NCBI RefSeq assembly: GCF_003001905.1
Contig: NZ_PVNE01000014.1
Coordinates: 1-64,000, forward strand
DNA length: 64,000 bases
Direction: 5' to 3'
DNA from: Planifilum fimeticola
Lineage (GTDB): Bacteria > Bacillota > Bacilli > Thermoactinomycetales > DSM-44946
Shown one piece after another: positions 41,292 to 52,193 of this stretch. Each line of letters begins with the position of its first letter. The first letter of the stretch is position 1. The notes below the pieces were generated by a model. It was not told the DNA's origin, did no database searches, and worked only from the letters and a program-made list of their open reading frames with translations. A program made the position numbers and the translations under genes.

Positions 41292-42626
41292 ATGGATTTG
41301 ACGTACCTCCTGAGCCTCGCGGCGGCATTTCTGTTCGGCGTATTCGTTGGGGTCTACAGGAAGAAAATAAAGGTTCACACCCGAAGGCTGGTGGGTGTTC
41401 TCCTGTACAACACCGTCCGCCTTTTCCCGAGAAACGGGAGGATCGTCGTATTTGGTTCGGAAGGCGGACGGGGGTACAGAGGGAATCCCAAATACCTCTT
41501 TTTGCGGATGCGGCGGGATCCGAGAATTCGGTGCATCTGGATTTTGAAGGATCGGAGCGTCGTCGAGCGCCTGAACAGTGAGGGAATCGAGGCCTACTAT
41601 TATCATTCCCTCAAGGGGATCTATTATCAACTTCGCGCCAAGGTGTTCATTCATTCCCATTCGTTCCACGACGATTTCGACCGCTTTTTCCTGGGAGGGG
41701 CCATTTCCGTCAACACCTGGCACGGAGTCGGTCTGAAAAAGGTGTGGGCGGCCAATAAGAAGACCTTCACTTACAAGGTGCTTCACGAAACCAACCCGAT
41801 CAAGAAATTTTTGGGGATGTTGCTGGTCCGCACGATGTTCGGGCGGGAAAATTACGTCATCTCGACGAGCGAAAGGGTCTCCTCCTATTACCCCGAAACC
41901 TTCCTCGTTTCCGAGGAGAATGTCTTTTCCCTGGGGCAAGCCCGGAATGACGTCTTTTTCGGCGAGTTTGAAGAGGAGGAGGACCAGTTTCCGGAGTACA
42001 TCAAAAACAACCGCGTGATCACCTACATGCCCACCCACCGATATTACGGGAAACTGGACCGTGAAATCAGCGAGGTACTGGATCTGGAGAAGATCGACAA
42101 ATTCTGCGAAGAACACGGGTATATCTTCCTGATCAAGCGCCACATGTACAGCAGGGGGCAGATCCCGGAAACGCTGAAACATGTCAAGGATGTCAGCCAG
42201 GAGGATTTGGATCCGCAACTGCTGTTGAAATACACCGACGTCCTCATCACTGACTATTCCAGCTGCTACACGGATTACCTGTTGCTCGACCGGCCGGTCA
42301 TCTTCTACTGTTACGACCTGGAGCGGTACCTGGAGCAGTCCAACGAGATGTATTTCGACTATTTCGAGGTGACGCCCGGGCCCAGGGTGAAGGACTTCAA
42401 CGCTTTGCTCGAAGCGATGACGGATGCGGTAGAAGGCCGCGACGAATACGCCGGAGAACGGAAACGGGTTCTCAATATCTTCTACGCCAAAGAGAATCAG
42501 TCTCCGGTCACCGACAAACAGGTGGATTTCATCTACAACAACGTTTTGAAGCTGTCTCCCGCGGAGAAATCGGATTCCGAAGTTCAGGATGCTTCCATCC
42601 GGGAGCTGAAGCGGGAAGTCGGCTGA
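41292..42626 (+). CDS. TagF/TarL-like CDP-polyol phosphotransferase
   Basis: A 444-residue member of the CDP-glycerol:poly(glycerophosphate) glycerophosphotransferase family. An N-terminal hydrophobic segment is followed by the family motifs NTWHGVGLKK (acceptor-side His), YMPTHR, FLIKRH and ITDYSSCYTDYLLL. It polymerises glycerol- or ribitol-phosphate units, using the CDP-polyol made by the two genes before it. The ATG at 41292 is preferred over the adjoining TTG at 41289; AAGAGGT lies upstream. A strong terminator follows. Confidence 0.88.
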   Translation: MDLTYLLSLAAAFLFGVFVGVYRKKIKVHTRRLVGVLLYNTVRLFPRNGRIVVFGSEGGRGYRGNPKYLFLRMRRDPRIRCIWILKDRSVVERLNSEGIEAYYYHSLKGIYYQLRAKVFIHSHSFHDDFDRFFLGGAISVNTWHGVGLKKVWAANKKTFTYKVLHETNPIKKFLGMLLVRTMFGRENYVISTSERVSSYYPETFLVSEENVFSLGQARNDVFFGEFEEEEDQFPEYIKNNRVITYMPTHRYYGKLDREISEVLDLEKIDKFCEEHGYIFLIKRHMYSRGQIPETLKHVKDVSQEDLDPQLLLKYTDVLITDYSSCYTDYLLLDRPVIFYCYDLERYLEQSNEMYFDYFEVTPGPRVKDFNALLEAMTDAVEGRDEYAGERKRVLNIFYAKENQSPVTDKQVDFIYNNVLKLSPAEKSDSEVQDASIRELKREVG

Positions 42627-42632
42627 TCCACG

Positions 42633-42664
42633 AAAAAACCGGGATGACGGATCCCGGTTTTTTT
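42633..42664. terminator. bidirectional intrinsic terminator
   Basis: AACCGGGAT (42637-42645) and ATCCCGGTT (42651-42659) form a 9-bp stem with a GACGG loop. It is flanked by an A run on the left and a T run on the right, so it can end transcripts from both the TagF-like gene and the leftward small gene at 42761. Confidence 0.9.
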
Positions 42665-42760
42665 CATGGCTAGATTTTGGGCAGAAGAAAGGAATGGGAG
42701 AGATTCGCCGTTCTCCCGTGGATGTCGACAGGAAGCCGAACCAAAACAAACGGGTGTGTA

Positions 42761-42952
42761 TCAAGCCTTGTTGTCCGCTTGGTTGTCTAGCATTCGGCGA
42801 TACCGCTCAAATTTTTTGTCGATAGACTGGATCACCTGGTCAAACCGGCCGGCTTTCACCATCTCCATATACTCTTCTCTGCTGATCTCACCGGCTCGGT
42901 ACTGGTCGTGCAATGCCTTGACCCGTTGGTGGAAGGTCGGCTTTTTTCTCAT
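42761..42952 (-). CDS. small charged protein, SHOCT-like
   Basis: A 63-residue soluble protein, (M)RKKPTFHQRVKALHDQ, YRAGEISREEYMEMVKAG and a basic C-terminal helix. The middle resembles a short C-terminal SHOCT motif, a small alpha-helical module found in many bacterial proteins. It overlaps the GAF protein gene by four bases (ATGA), so the two are co-translated and may interact. No known function. Confidence 0.65.
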   Translation of the reverse strand: MRKKPTFHQRVKALHDQYRAGEISREEYMEMVKAGRFDQVIQSIDKKFERYRRMLDNQADNKA

Positions 42953-43869
42953 CCGTGTTTACCCTCCTCAAAGGATCCTTGCGATAATTTCCGATCGATG
43001 TACAGCAAGGAACTGAACACCTTTGCGAAGGCCGCAACGTATCGGGGATCCAGGGGGTGCTCAAAAGCACCGGTCACGTCGGCGTTCACGGTCAGGATGC
43101 CCAGTTTCTCTTCGTTTGCGAAGATCGGGCTGGCGATCATCGATCGGGTTTGGGGCGGGAGCTCGGTAAAGGGGACTTCGCTGTCCAATAGTTTGTCCCA
43201 ATACTTGGTGGATTCGTTCAGCCAAACCCATCCTTCCGGTGATTTGACGGTCAGGGAGGGGCGATAATTGCGGAAGCTGGAGCCGAAGCCGATCATTTGA
43301 TAAGGAAGGAGTCGTCCTTGGTCCTCCGGATCGACGATGAAAACGGCGACACCCGGATGAACGGCAATCTCATTGGCCATGGCCGACTGGATGCTGTCGA
43401 TCACGTAGGGGTAGTCGATCTCAAAAGCATCTCCCGATTTATTGTACGAACGGGTCAGCGCGGTTGATACCCCATCCGCCAGGATTTCCAGCACGGCGAT
43501 AAAATTGTTGTTCCGATCGGCCTCCTTTTTCATGTCCCGCTCAATGTCCTGCAATATTCTTTTCAATGTGTCGATCTTCCGATCCTTTTCATTCATGTAG
43601 TCCTTGAGCGGATGCAGTCCCGGGGCAACCTCGGTTGCAAACTCCATCTCGGCCGGAAGACTGCTGATTTCCACGTCGGATCCCGTCGTTTTGTCCATAC
43701 CCTTTTTTTCGGGGGTTTGAAACCCGTAGGGGATCCATTTTCCTGTGAAAACTCGGTAACAAATTGCGATTGCTGCGAAGACGAGCACCAAGGCAAACCC
43801 GAGAATGACATATTTCATCCAGGAAAATTCGTCCAGGCTGCCGATGATATATTGATCCCACGACGGCAT
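42949..43869 (-). CDS. membrane-anchored GAF-domain protein
   Basis: A 306-residue protein. One membrane segment (about residues 18-38) is followed by a linker, a charged coiled coil (about 90-120, NEKDRKIDTLKRILQDIERD) and a C-terminal GAF-like domain (SMIASPIFANEEKLGILTVN, ending in FAKVFSSLLYIDRK). GAF domains sense small molecules or redox state; no output domain (kinase, cyclase, sigma-factor activator) is present here. It may signal through the small protein encoded after it. A consensus promoter lies upstream. Confidence 0.75.
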   Translation of the reverse strand: MPSWDQYIIGSLDEFSWMKYVILGFALVLVFAAIAICYRVFTGKWIPYGFQTPEKKGMDKTTGSDVEISSLPAEMEFATEVAPGLHPLKDYMNEKDRKIDTLKRILQDIERDMKKEADRNNNFIAVLEILADGVSTALTRSYNKSGDAFEIDYPYVIDSIQSAMANEIAVHPGVAVFIVDPEDQGRLLPYQMIGFGSSFRNYRPSLTVKSPEGWVWLNESTKYWDKLLDSEVPFTELPPQTRSMIASPIFANEEKLGILTVNADVTGAFEHPLDPRYVAAFAKVFSSLLYIDRKLSQGSFEEGKHG

Positions 43870-43888
43870 CGCATCTCCTCCGAAGCCA

Positions 43889-43917
43889 GTTGTAGTACAA
43901 TTTTATTCGATTGTCAA
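43889..43917 (-). promoter_or_regulatory. promoter of the GAF protein operon
   Basis: Read leftwards: consensus TTGACA (43917-43912), 17 bases, TACAAC (43894-43889). It lies 20 bases upstream of the GAF protein start. Confidence 0.7.
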
Positions 43918-44491
43918 TTGGGCGTTTCCTTCCTATTTTATATTATATAATAAAAGTTTAAACTATGCTGCCATTTTTTCTGCAACGAAAAGCAATATTT
44001 ATGAGGAAGAATAATAAGGTATACATTGGAGTGTCGATGTGTCGCGCGGCAGGGTGTTCCGTCCGGAAAACGCTAATGTTTTATGCGGATCGGAGGGATT
44101 ATTGAACAATGTGGCCGTATCGGCGGCCCGGGTTGCTCCTGCGGCGAGTTGCCCCTTGAAGCCTCCCGCGCTCCCTTTTCATATGCTTATGATATATCGG
44201 TAGGCGGCATGCCGGGTCAACTCTTTTCCGCGACCCCGACGCATCGGGAAAGGAATGGGGAGGAAGAAAGTAGAAGTAGGTGGAAGGGGCCATCCCTTCT
44301 TCCGGAGGATGGAACCGTGGATGGAAAGGCCGGGATAGCGGAACGCTTTTCTTTTTGCCCGGCAATTCCATTTATTTTCATTAAAGGGAATTGAAGTTCG
44401 TTTGTCCGGACACATCGGGTGATGCCCATCAAAAGGTTCTTGGCAATACTGGAGAGAAAACCCTTCGGTTTTCAGAAGGAGCGTGATCGCA
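43918..44491. other. gap between the GAF operon and yerB
   Basis: An A+T-rich stretch (about 43930-44030) leads into G+C-rich sequence. A TTG at 44102 behind GGAGGG would start a 33-codon frame of no recognisable character; I do not call it. The promoter of yerB must lie in the right part but is not clear. Confidence 0.35.
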
Positions 44492-45490
44492 TTGCGCAGA
44501 GGGGCTGCACTTCTGCTCGCTGTGGTGCTGTTGATGTTGCCGGTGGGATGTGGATGGATGCCCTCCAAAACCGAGAAGGAGACGACGGGAGAACCGCGGG
44601 AAACGGCTGAACCGCCTCCGCCGGATCCGCTCACCGGGTTGCCTTCGGAGGGGCCTGCTCACCCCACGTTGATGGTGATGGTGAACAATCACCGGAAGGC
44701 GAGGCCCCAATCCGGGTTGAACCGGGCGGATCTGGTCGTGGAGATTCTGGCGGAGGGGGAGATCACCCGCTTTGCCGCCTTTTATCACAGCCGGACCGAG
44801 GGGAAAGTGGGACCGGTCCGCAGTCTGCGCCCCTATTATCTGGAGTTGGGCCGGGGATTGAACGCGGTGGCGGTCCATGCCGGTGGGTCCACGGCGGCGC
44901 TTCAGGAGGTTCGCTCCAGCGATTGGCCGAGCCTGGACGGGATCCATCAGGATGCCGGGTATTTCCGCAGGGAAAGGGACCGGCGCGCACCCCACAATCT
45001 CTACACGGACTTGAGTCGGTTGCAGGAGGCTGCGAGGACCAAAGGGTACGGGGACCGGGAGACGAAGCCGGTTTTCCGGTTCGACGAGAACGGAGCGACG
45101 GCGGAGGGGGAGCCGGCGGCCGAAATCGACCTGGTTTATCACAAGCTCTATGAGGCAGGATACCGTTATGACGAGGAATCCGGGGAATACGTCCGCTATA
45201 CCCAGGGGGAAAAACAGGTGGATCGGGAAAGCGGCGAGCCCTTGACGATGGATAACGTGTTGGTGATCAAGGCCAAGCACCGGGTGACGGATGCTGCGGG
45301 ACACCGGGAAGTGGATTTGAAGGGGCCCGGATCGGGTGTGTTGTTTCAGCGGGGGAAAGCGATACCGATTCAGTGGGAGAATATAAACGGGGTGATCGTC
45401 CCCGTCCGGGACGGGCAAATGCTTCCCCTCCTTCCCGGGAAAACCTGGATCAATATCCTGCCGGAAACGGGGAAAGTCTCATACCGCTGA
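44492..45490 (+). CDS. yerB: YerB-like DUF3048 lipoprotein
   Basis: A 332-residue lipoprotein with a hydrophobic signal and lipobox LPVGC, then a Pro/Glu-rich spacer and the DUF3048 fold: LMVMVNNHRKARPQSGLNRA, VGPVRSLRPYY, YFRRERDRRAPHNLY. Bacillus yerB has the same place in front of yerC-pcrB-pcrA-ligA. Its function is not established; surface localisation is expected. The TTG at 44492 has AAGGAG ten bases upstream, while the GTG at 44483 is only one base from it. Confidence 0.85.
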   Translation: MRRGAALLLAVVLLMLPVGCGWMPSKTEKETTGEPRETAEPPPPDPLTGLPSEGPAHPTLMVMVNNHRKARPQSGLNRADLVVEILAEGEITRFAAFYHSRTEGKVGPVRSLRPYYLELGRGLNAVAVHAGGSTAALQEVRSSDWPSLDGIHQDAGYFRRERDRRAPHNLYTDLSRLQEAARTKGYGDRETKPVFRFDENGATAEGEPAAEIDLVYHKLYEAGYRYDEESGEYVRYTQGEKQVDRESGEPLTMDNVLVIKAKHRVTDAAGHREVDLKGPGSGVLFQRGKAIPIQWENINGVIVPVRDGQMLPLLPGKTWINILPETGKVSYR

Positions 45491-45644
45491 TTTCTCCTCC
45501 GGCTCGGCCGGGAGGAAATTTTCCGGCCGTTCGGGATATCATGGGTGAAGACCGTTCCTTCTCGACGGGGAGGAATTTCGACGGATCGGGTCGAATCGTT
45601 TTTATCGGGCAAAAGAGCCTCCCGTCGGGAAGGAGAGAGGATGG

Positions 45645-45953
45645 ATGCCGTTGGATAAAATCAACAAAAAGGAGCTGCACCAGCTGTTTCGGGCGATCCT
45701 GAGCTTGAAAACCATCGACGAGTGCTATCAGTTTTTTGACGACCTGTGCACCGTCGGGGAGATCAAGGCCTTCGCCCAGCGGTTGGAGGTGGCCCGCATG
45801 CTCAGGGAAGGCTACACCTACAATCAGATCGAGGTTGAAACGGGCGCCAGCACGGCAACCATTTCCCGGGTGAAACGTTGTCTGCATTATGGCATGAACG
45901 GCTACGAACTGGTCCTCGACCGGCTCAAGGAGGAAGCATCCGAAAGCGAGTGA
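45645..45953 (+). CDS. yerC: YerC/YecD TrpR-like DNA-binding protein
   Basis: A 102-residue protein of the YerC/YecD family, related in fold to the Trp repressor. The helix-turn-helix lies in LREGYTYNQIEVETGASTAT plus ISRVKRCL. It has the expected length and gene position. Target genes are unknown. The ATG at 45645 follows GGAGAGAGG. Confidence 0.9.
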   Translation: MPLDKINKKELHQLFRAILSLKTIDECYQFFDDLCTVGEIKAFAQRLEVARMLREGYTYNQIEVETGASTATISRVKRCLHYGMNGYELVLDRLKEEASESE

Positions 45954-46185
45954 AGGGGATTGAGCTGGAGCGACGGGAGGCCGAAGGGATGATGGGGCTC
46001 CGGCGGGGAAGGGGTTGCCTCATGCGGCACTTCGGCATAGATCCAGGAGGCGGGGTGATCCCGCTTTTTTTGTTCCGGGAAACGGTGAAATCGGAGGGGG
46101 TTGCCGACGCCTTGCCATGGCGCGCGGCGCCTGTCACAATGAGGTATAATGGGTTTGGACGCTCGACGACAGGGGGGAGCCCGAG

Positions 46186-46896
46186 ATGTTGGCGGAACGG
46201 GTGGCTTCGTGGCGGCACGTGTTCAAGCTGGATCCCAACCGGGTCATATCCGACGGGGCCTTGGACCGGATTTGCCGTTCGGGGACCGATGCGGTGGTCA
46301 TTGGCGGAACCGACGGAATTACCTATGAAAACACCTGGGAATTGCTCAAGCGGGTTCGCCGCTATGATGTGCCCTGTTATCAGGAGATCTCTAAGAAGTC
46401 GGCAGTGATTCCCGAATTTGACGGCTTTTTGATCCCCGTCGTTCTCAATGCGGGGGACCCTCATTGGGTGATCGGCGCCCACCATGAAGCGGTCAAGGTA
46501 TACGGCAGCTTTATCCCCTGGGAGCGGGTGGCGGCGGAGGGGTATGTGATCCTGAATCCGGATTCCAAGGTTGCCCGCTTGACGCAGGCCAGATCTTCCC
46601 TGTCCGAGGAGGAGGTGACCGCCTATGCCCGCTTGGCGGAACACCTCTTTCGGATGCCGATTGTCTATGTGGAGTACAGCGGGTGTTTCGGCGACCCCCG
46701 GTTGATTCGGGCGGCCCGGGCGGGGATTTCCCGAAGCCGGCTTTTTTACGGCGGAGGGATCAGCACCCCGGAGCAGGCCCGGGAGGCCGCCCGCCTGGCG
46801 GATACGGTGGTCGTGGGCAATCTGATTTACTACAATGTGGATGCCGCGGTGCAAACCGTTCGCCATGTGAAGGAGACTCCAAAGGAGATGTCCTGA
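46186..46896 (+). CDS. pcrB: heptaprenylglyceryl phosphate synthase PcrB
   Basis: A 236-residue TIM-barrel prenyltransferase. Seen are FKLDPNR near the start, VVIGGTDG, VYVEYSGCFGDP and FYGGGISTPEQA with VVVGNLIY at the end, matching PcrB/GGGP synthase. It joins heptaprenyl diphosphate to sn-glycerol-1-phosphate, giving an archaeal-type ether lipid precursor. The needed glycerol-1-phosphate could come from the dehydrogenase at 35763. AGGGGGGAG precedes the ATG; a TATAAT box lies at 46145 but with no clear -35. Confidence 0.93.
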   Translation: MLAERVASWRHVFKLDPNRVISDGALDRICRSGTDAVVIGGTDGITYENTWELLKRVRRYDVPCYQEISKKSAVIPEFDGFLIPVVLNAGDPHWVIGAHHEAVKVYGSFIPWERVAAEGYVILNPDSKVARLTQARSSLSEEEVTAYARLAEHLFRMPIVYVEYSGCFGDPRLIRAARAGISRSRLFYGGGISTPEQAREAARLADTVVVGNLIYYNVDAAVQTVRHVKETPKEMS

Positions 46897-46973
46897 CCCC
46901 TCGGAGGATTGTCCGGGGGTGGTCTTCGATTCTGTTTACTTTCATTTGAACCGGAGGAAAAAGGAGTGCGAAT

Positions 46974-49154
46974 ATGAGCCGACCCACGGATACGGGACGG
47001 GAATTGTTAGCCGGGCTGAACCCGGTGCAGAGAAAAGCGGTGGAGATGACGGAAGGGCCGGTGCTGATCGTGGCCGGCGCGGGGAGCGGAAAGACGCGGG
47101 TGTTGACTCACCGGGTCGCTTATCTGCTCTCGGAAAAGGGGGTCCACCCCTGGAATATCCTGGCGATCACCTTTACCAACAAAGCGGCGCGGGAGATGAA
47201 GGAGCGGATCACCGCCCTCGTGGGGCCGGAAGCGGAAGAGATTTGGATTTCCACCTTCCACGCCATGTGCGTGCGCATCCTGAGGCGGGACGGGGAGCGG
47301 ATCGGCTATTCCCGCAATTTCACCATTCTGGATGTGCCGGACCAGGTGAGCGTCATCAAGCAGATCCTCAAGGAGCAGAACCTGGATGCGAAACAGCACG
47401 ATCCGCGGAGCTATCTCTATTGGATCAGCCGGGCCAAAAACCGTCTCCAAACGCCCCGGGAGATGCAGGAACAGGCGGAGGGCTTCCGGGAGGAGATCGC
47501 CGCCCGGATCTACGAGGCCTACCAGAACAAGCTGCGGGCCAATCAGTCGATGGATTTCGACGACCTCCTGATGGAGACGGTCCGGCTGTTTCGCCAGGTG
47601 CCCGATGCCCTCGATTATTATCAGAGGAAATTCCAGTACATCCACGTGGATGAATACCAGGACACCAACCACGCCCAATACGTTCTCGCCAAACTTCTGG
47701 CGGCCCATCACCGGAACATCTGCGTGGTGGGGGATTCGGACCAATCGATTTACGCCTTCCGGGGGGCGGATATCACCAACATCCTGGATTTCGAGCGGGA
47801 TTATCCCGACGCCGAAGTGATCCGGCTGGAACAGAACTACCGCTCCACGCAGACGATCCTGGATGCGGCAAACGGCGTGATCTCCCACAACACCCAGCGA
47901 AAGCCGAAAAATTTGTGGACGGAAAACGGTACCGGCGAACCGATCCGCCTGTTTGAGGCGGAAAACGAACACGAAGAGGCGTTCTTCGTGGCGGAAACCG
48001 TTCTCCAGGGCAAGCGGGAAGGCAGGAACTACGGCGACTACGCCGTCCTCTACCGGACCAACGCCCAATCCCGGGTGCTGGAGGAGGTGCTGCTCAAGTC
48101 CAACATCCCGTACCGGGTCGTGGGCGGCATCAAGTTCTACGAACGGAAGGAGATCAAGGATCTCCTCGCGTATCTTCGATTGGTGGTCAACCCCGATGAC
48201 GACCTCAGCCTGAGGCGGGTGATCAACGTGCCGCGCCGAGGGATCGGGGAAGGAACGATGGAAAAGATCGTTCGCTACGCGGAAGAAAGGGGGCTTTCCC
48301 TCTACCGCGCCCTGTTGGAGGCGGAGCAAATGGGGCTTGCTCCCCGCTTTCTCCGGCCCCTTCAGTCCTTCACCGCCCTGATCCGCGACCTGCATGGAAT
48401 GGCGGAATATCTGTCCGCCCGGGAATTGACCGAAGAAGTGTTGGAGAAGACTGGTTACCGGGAATCCCTGGAGCGGGAAGGAACGCTGGAGGCGGAGGGA
48501 CGCCTGGAGAACATCGGTGAATTTCTGTCGGTGGTCCAGGAGTTTGAGCAGCGGAGCGAGGACAAGTCCCTGGTGGATTTTTTGACCGATTTGGCGCTCC
48601 TGTCCGATATCGACACCCTGGACGAGGAGGCGGACGAGGAAGCGGTCGTGCTGATGACCCTGCACAGCGCCAAGGGGCTCGAATTCCCCTGCGTCTTCCT
48701 CGTCGGCATGGAGGAGGGGCTGTTCCCCCACATCCGTTCCCTGGAAGATGACGATGCCCTGGAGGAGGAGCGGCGGCTCGCCTATGTCGGGATCACCCGG
48801 GCGAAGAGGGAGCTGTATCTCACCCGGGCCCGGATCCGGTCCGTCTTCGGACATACGGTGAGCCATCCTCCCTCCCGCTTCTTGGACGAAATACCGGAAC
48901 ATCTCCTGGAACCCGTCAAACCCCGGACCCAGGTGTTCCACTTCCCGCCCCAAAAACGGGGTCCGGTCCGCCCGGCCGGCGGTTCGACCGCGGATTGGAA
49001 GGTGGGGGACAAGGTGCGCCATTCCAAATGGGGAACGGGTACCGTTGTCAAGGTGGAAGGCGAAGGGGAAGATGCCGAACTGGATGTGGCCTTTCCCAGT
49101 CCCGTGGGCATCAAGCGGCTGCTCGCCCGCTTCGCGCCGATCAGCCGGGCGTGA
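46974..49154 (+). CDS. pcrA: ATP-dependent DNA helicase PcrA
   Basis: A 726-residue superfamily 1 helicase of normal PcrA length. Motifs in order: [12 protein letters not shown], Ia [79 protein letters not shown]. The C-terminal Tudor-like domain ([20 protein letters not shown]) contacts RNA polymerase in Bacillus. It unwinds DNA in repair and at stalled transcription. GGAG lies before the ATG. Confidence 0.96.
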   Translation: MSRPTDTGRELLAGLNPVQRKAVEMTEGPVLIVAGAGSGKTRVLTHRVAYLLSEKGVHPWNILAITFTNKAAREMKERITALVGPEAEEIWISTFHAMCVRILRRDGERIGYSRNFTILDVPDQVSVIKQILKEQNLDAKQHDPRSYLYWISRAKNRLQTPREMQEQAEGFREEIAARIYEAYQNKLRANQSMDFDDLLMETVRLFRQVPDALDYYQRKFQYIHVDEYQDTNHAQYVLAKLLAAHHRNICVVGDSDQSIYAFRGADITNILDFERDYPDAEVIRLEQNYRSTQTILDAANGVISHNTQRKPKNLWTENGTGEPIRLFEAENEHEEAFFVAETVLQGKREGRNYGDYAVLYRTNAQSRVLEEVLLKSNIPYRVVGGIKFYERKEIKDLLAYLRLVVNPDDDLSLRRVINVPRRGIGEGTMEKIVRYAEERGLSLYRALLEAEQMGLAPRFLRPLQSFTALIRDLHGMAEYLSARELTEEVLEKTGYRESLEREGTLEAEGRLENIGEFLSVVQEFEQRSEDKSLVDFLTDLALLSDIDTLDEEADEEAVVLMTLHSAKGLEFPCVFLVGMEEGLFPHIRSLEDDDALEEERRLAYVGITRAKRELYLTRARIRSVFGHTVSHPPSRFLDEIPEHLLEPVKPRTQVFHFPPQKRGPVRPAGGSTADWKVGDKVRHSKWGTGTVVKVEGEGEDAELDVAFPSPVGIKRLLARFAPISRA

Positions 49155-49162
49155 TGCCCTGA

Positions 49163-51223
<2,061 letters not shown>

Positions 51224-51260
51224 CGTTCGAGACCGGCCCGCAAACACCGGGGGGAACCTG

Positions 51261-52145
51261 TCAACGGGCTTTCCTCTGCCTGGTAGTTTTCGTGACGCGC
51301 ACTCTTTTCGACAGGAAGGGGTGCGCATTTTCTTCGGGTCCGGCTTGTTCATCGGTCTTACGGAGATAGGGTTTGATCAAGTCCGGAAGCATTTTTTTCG
51401 CCCTGATCAGGTATTTGTACAGGGCTTCTCTTTCCACCCGCGATACGTTCCAATCCTTCGGAATGGAAGCGATCACCTGGCGGATTTGTTGCTCCGACAG
51501 CTGCTGAATTTTATCCAGGTAGTAAGCGAAGTCTTCCTCGCGGCTCTGCTGCTTGCACCAGCGATAAAAGGCGTTGGACTTCAGTTTTTGCGGCAGGATA
51601 CGAAGCCCCGCCGGCGTCCAACGACATTCCCGTCTGCGGCTCAGATAATCATAATAGGAGAAACTGTGGCCCTGGTCGATCATATAAAGCCAAAAGCCGC
51701 GGTTCCCGGATAACGGACGCAGGAGGATGTTTCCTCTCCGGCGGTCAACGTTGTTGACCCATTGATCAAACACGATGATTCCGGCGAGATGTCTGCGGTT
51801 GACGATGTTCAATCCGGACAGGGATTCCTTGTCGATTTTTTTGAGGCAGTCGGGGATGTATTCACTGGCAAACTGATGGCCGGGCAGAAAGCGATGCCGG
51901 AATAAAACGGGATTCTCTTTAAAGAAGTGTTTGCTTATATGAACGATCTTGAAAGGCGGGACGGGAAGGCCGAGGAGTTGTGCCAACCGGCCCGCGACGT
52001 ATTCATTGACGAGGGCCCGGGTCCCCTGGACGGGATTGTTTTTGAATTTGACAATATAGTGGCGTCCGTCACTGAAGAGGATCAGTTGCGGACGCGAGCT
52101 TCCCCTGGGCATCCCCCGGATATGCTTGACAGGTCGTATCGTCAT
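51261..52145 (-). CDS. HipA-like kinase-domain protein
   Basis: A 294-residue protein with a HipA/PI3K-like kinase core. HYIVKFKNNPVQG holds the ATP Lys, ENEYVAGRLAQLLGLPVPP-type region follows, then the catalytic loop FDQWVNNVDRRRGNILL and the metal Asp in YMIDQGHSF. HipA toxins phosphorylate aminoacyl-tRNA synthetases, but this stand-alone form lacks the HipB antitoxin and N-terminal subdomain, so toxicity is not implied. The C-terminus is very basic. It follows the YheC-like gene by 48 bases in one unit, suggesting a spore- or envelope-related task. Confidence 0.75.
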   Translation of the reverse strand: MTIRPVKHIRGMPRGSSRPQLILFSDGRHYIVKFKNNPVQGTRALVNEYVAGRLAQLLGLPVPPFKIVHISKHFFKENPVLFRHRFLPGHQFASEYIPDCLKKIDKESLSGLNIVNRRHLAGIIVFDQWVNNVDRRRGNILLRPLSGNRGFWLYMIDQGHSFSYYDYLSRRRECRWTPAGLRILPQKLKSNAFYRWCKQQSREEDFAYYLDKIQQLSEQQIRQVIASIPKDWNVSRVEREALYKYLIRAKKMLPDLIKPYLRKTDEQAGPEENAHPFLSKRVRVTKTTRQRKAR

Positions 52146-52193
52146 GATTTAATCATCCTTTTTCAACGGATTTTAAACGGGCCTGAGGAGCGT

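Noticed and set aside
44083-44394. Open frame of 103 codons before yerB
   Set aside because: No ribosome-binding site and low-complexity composition without motif.
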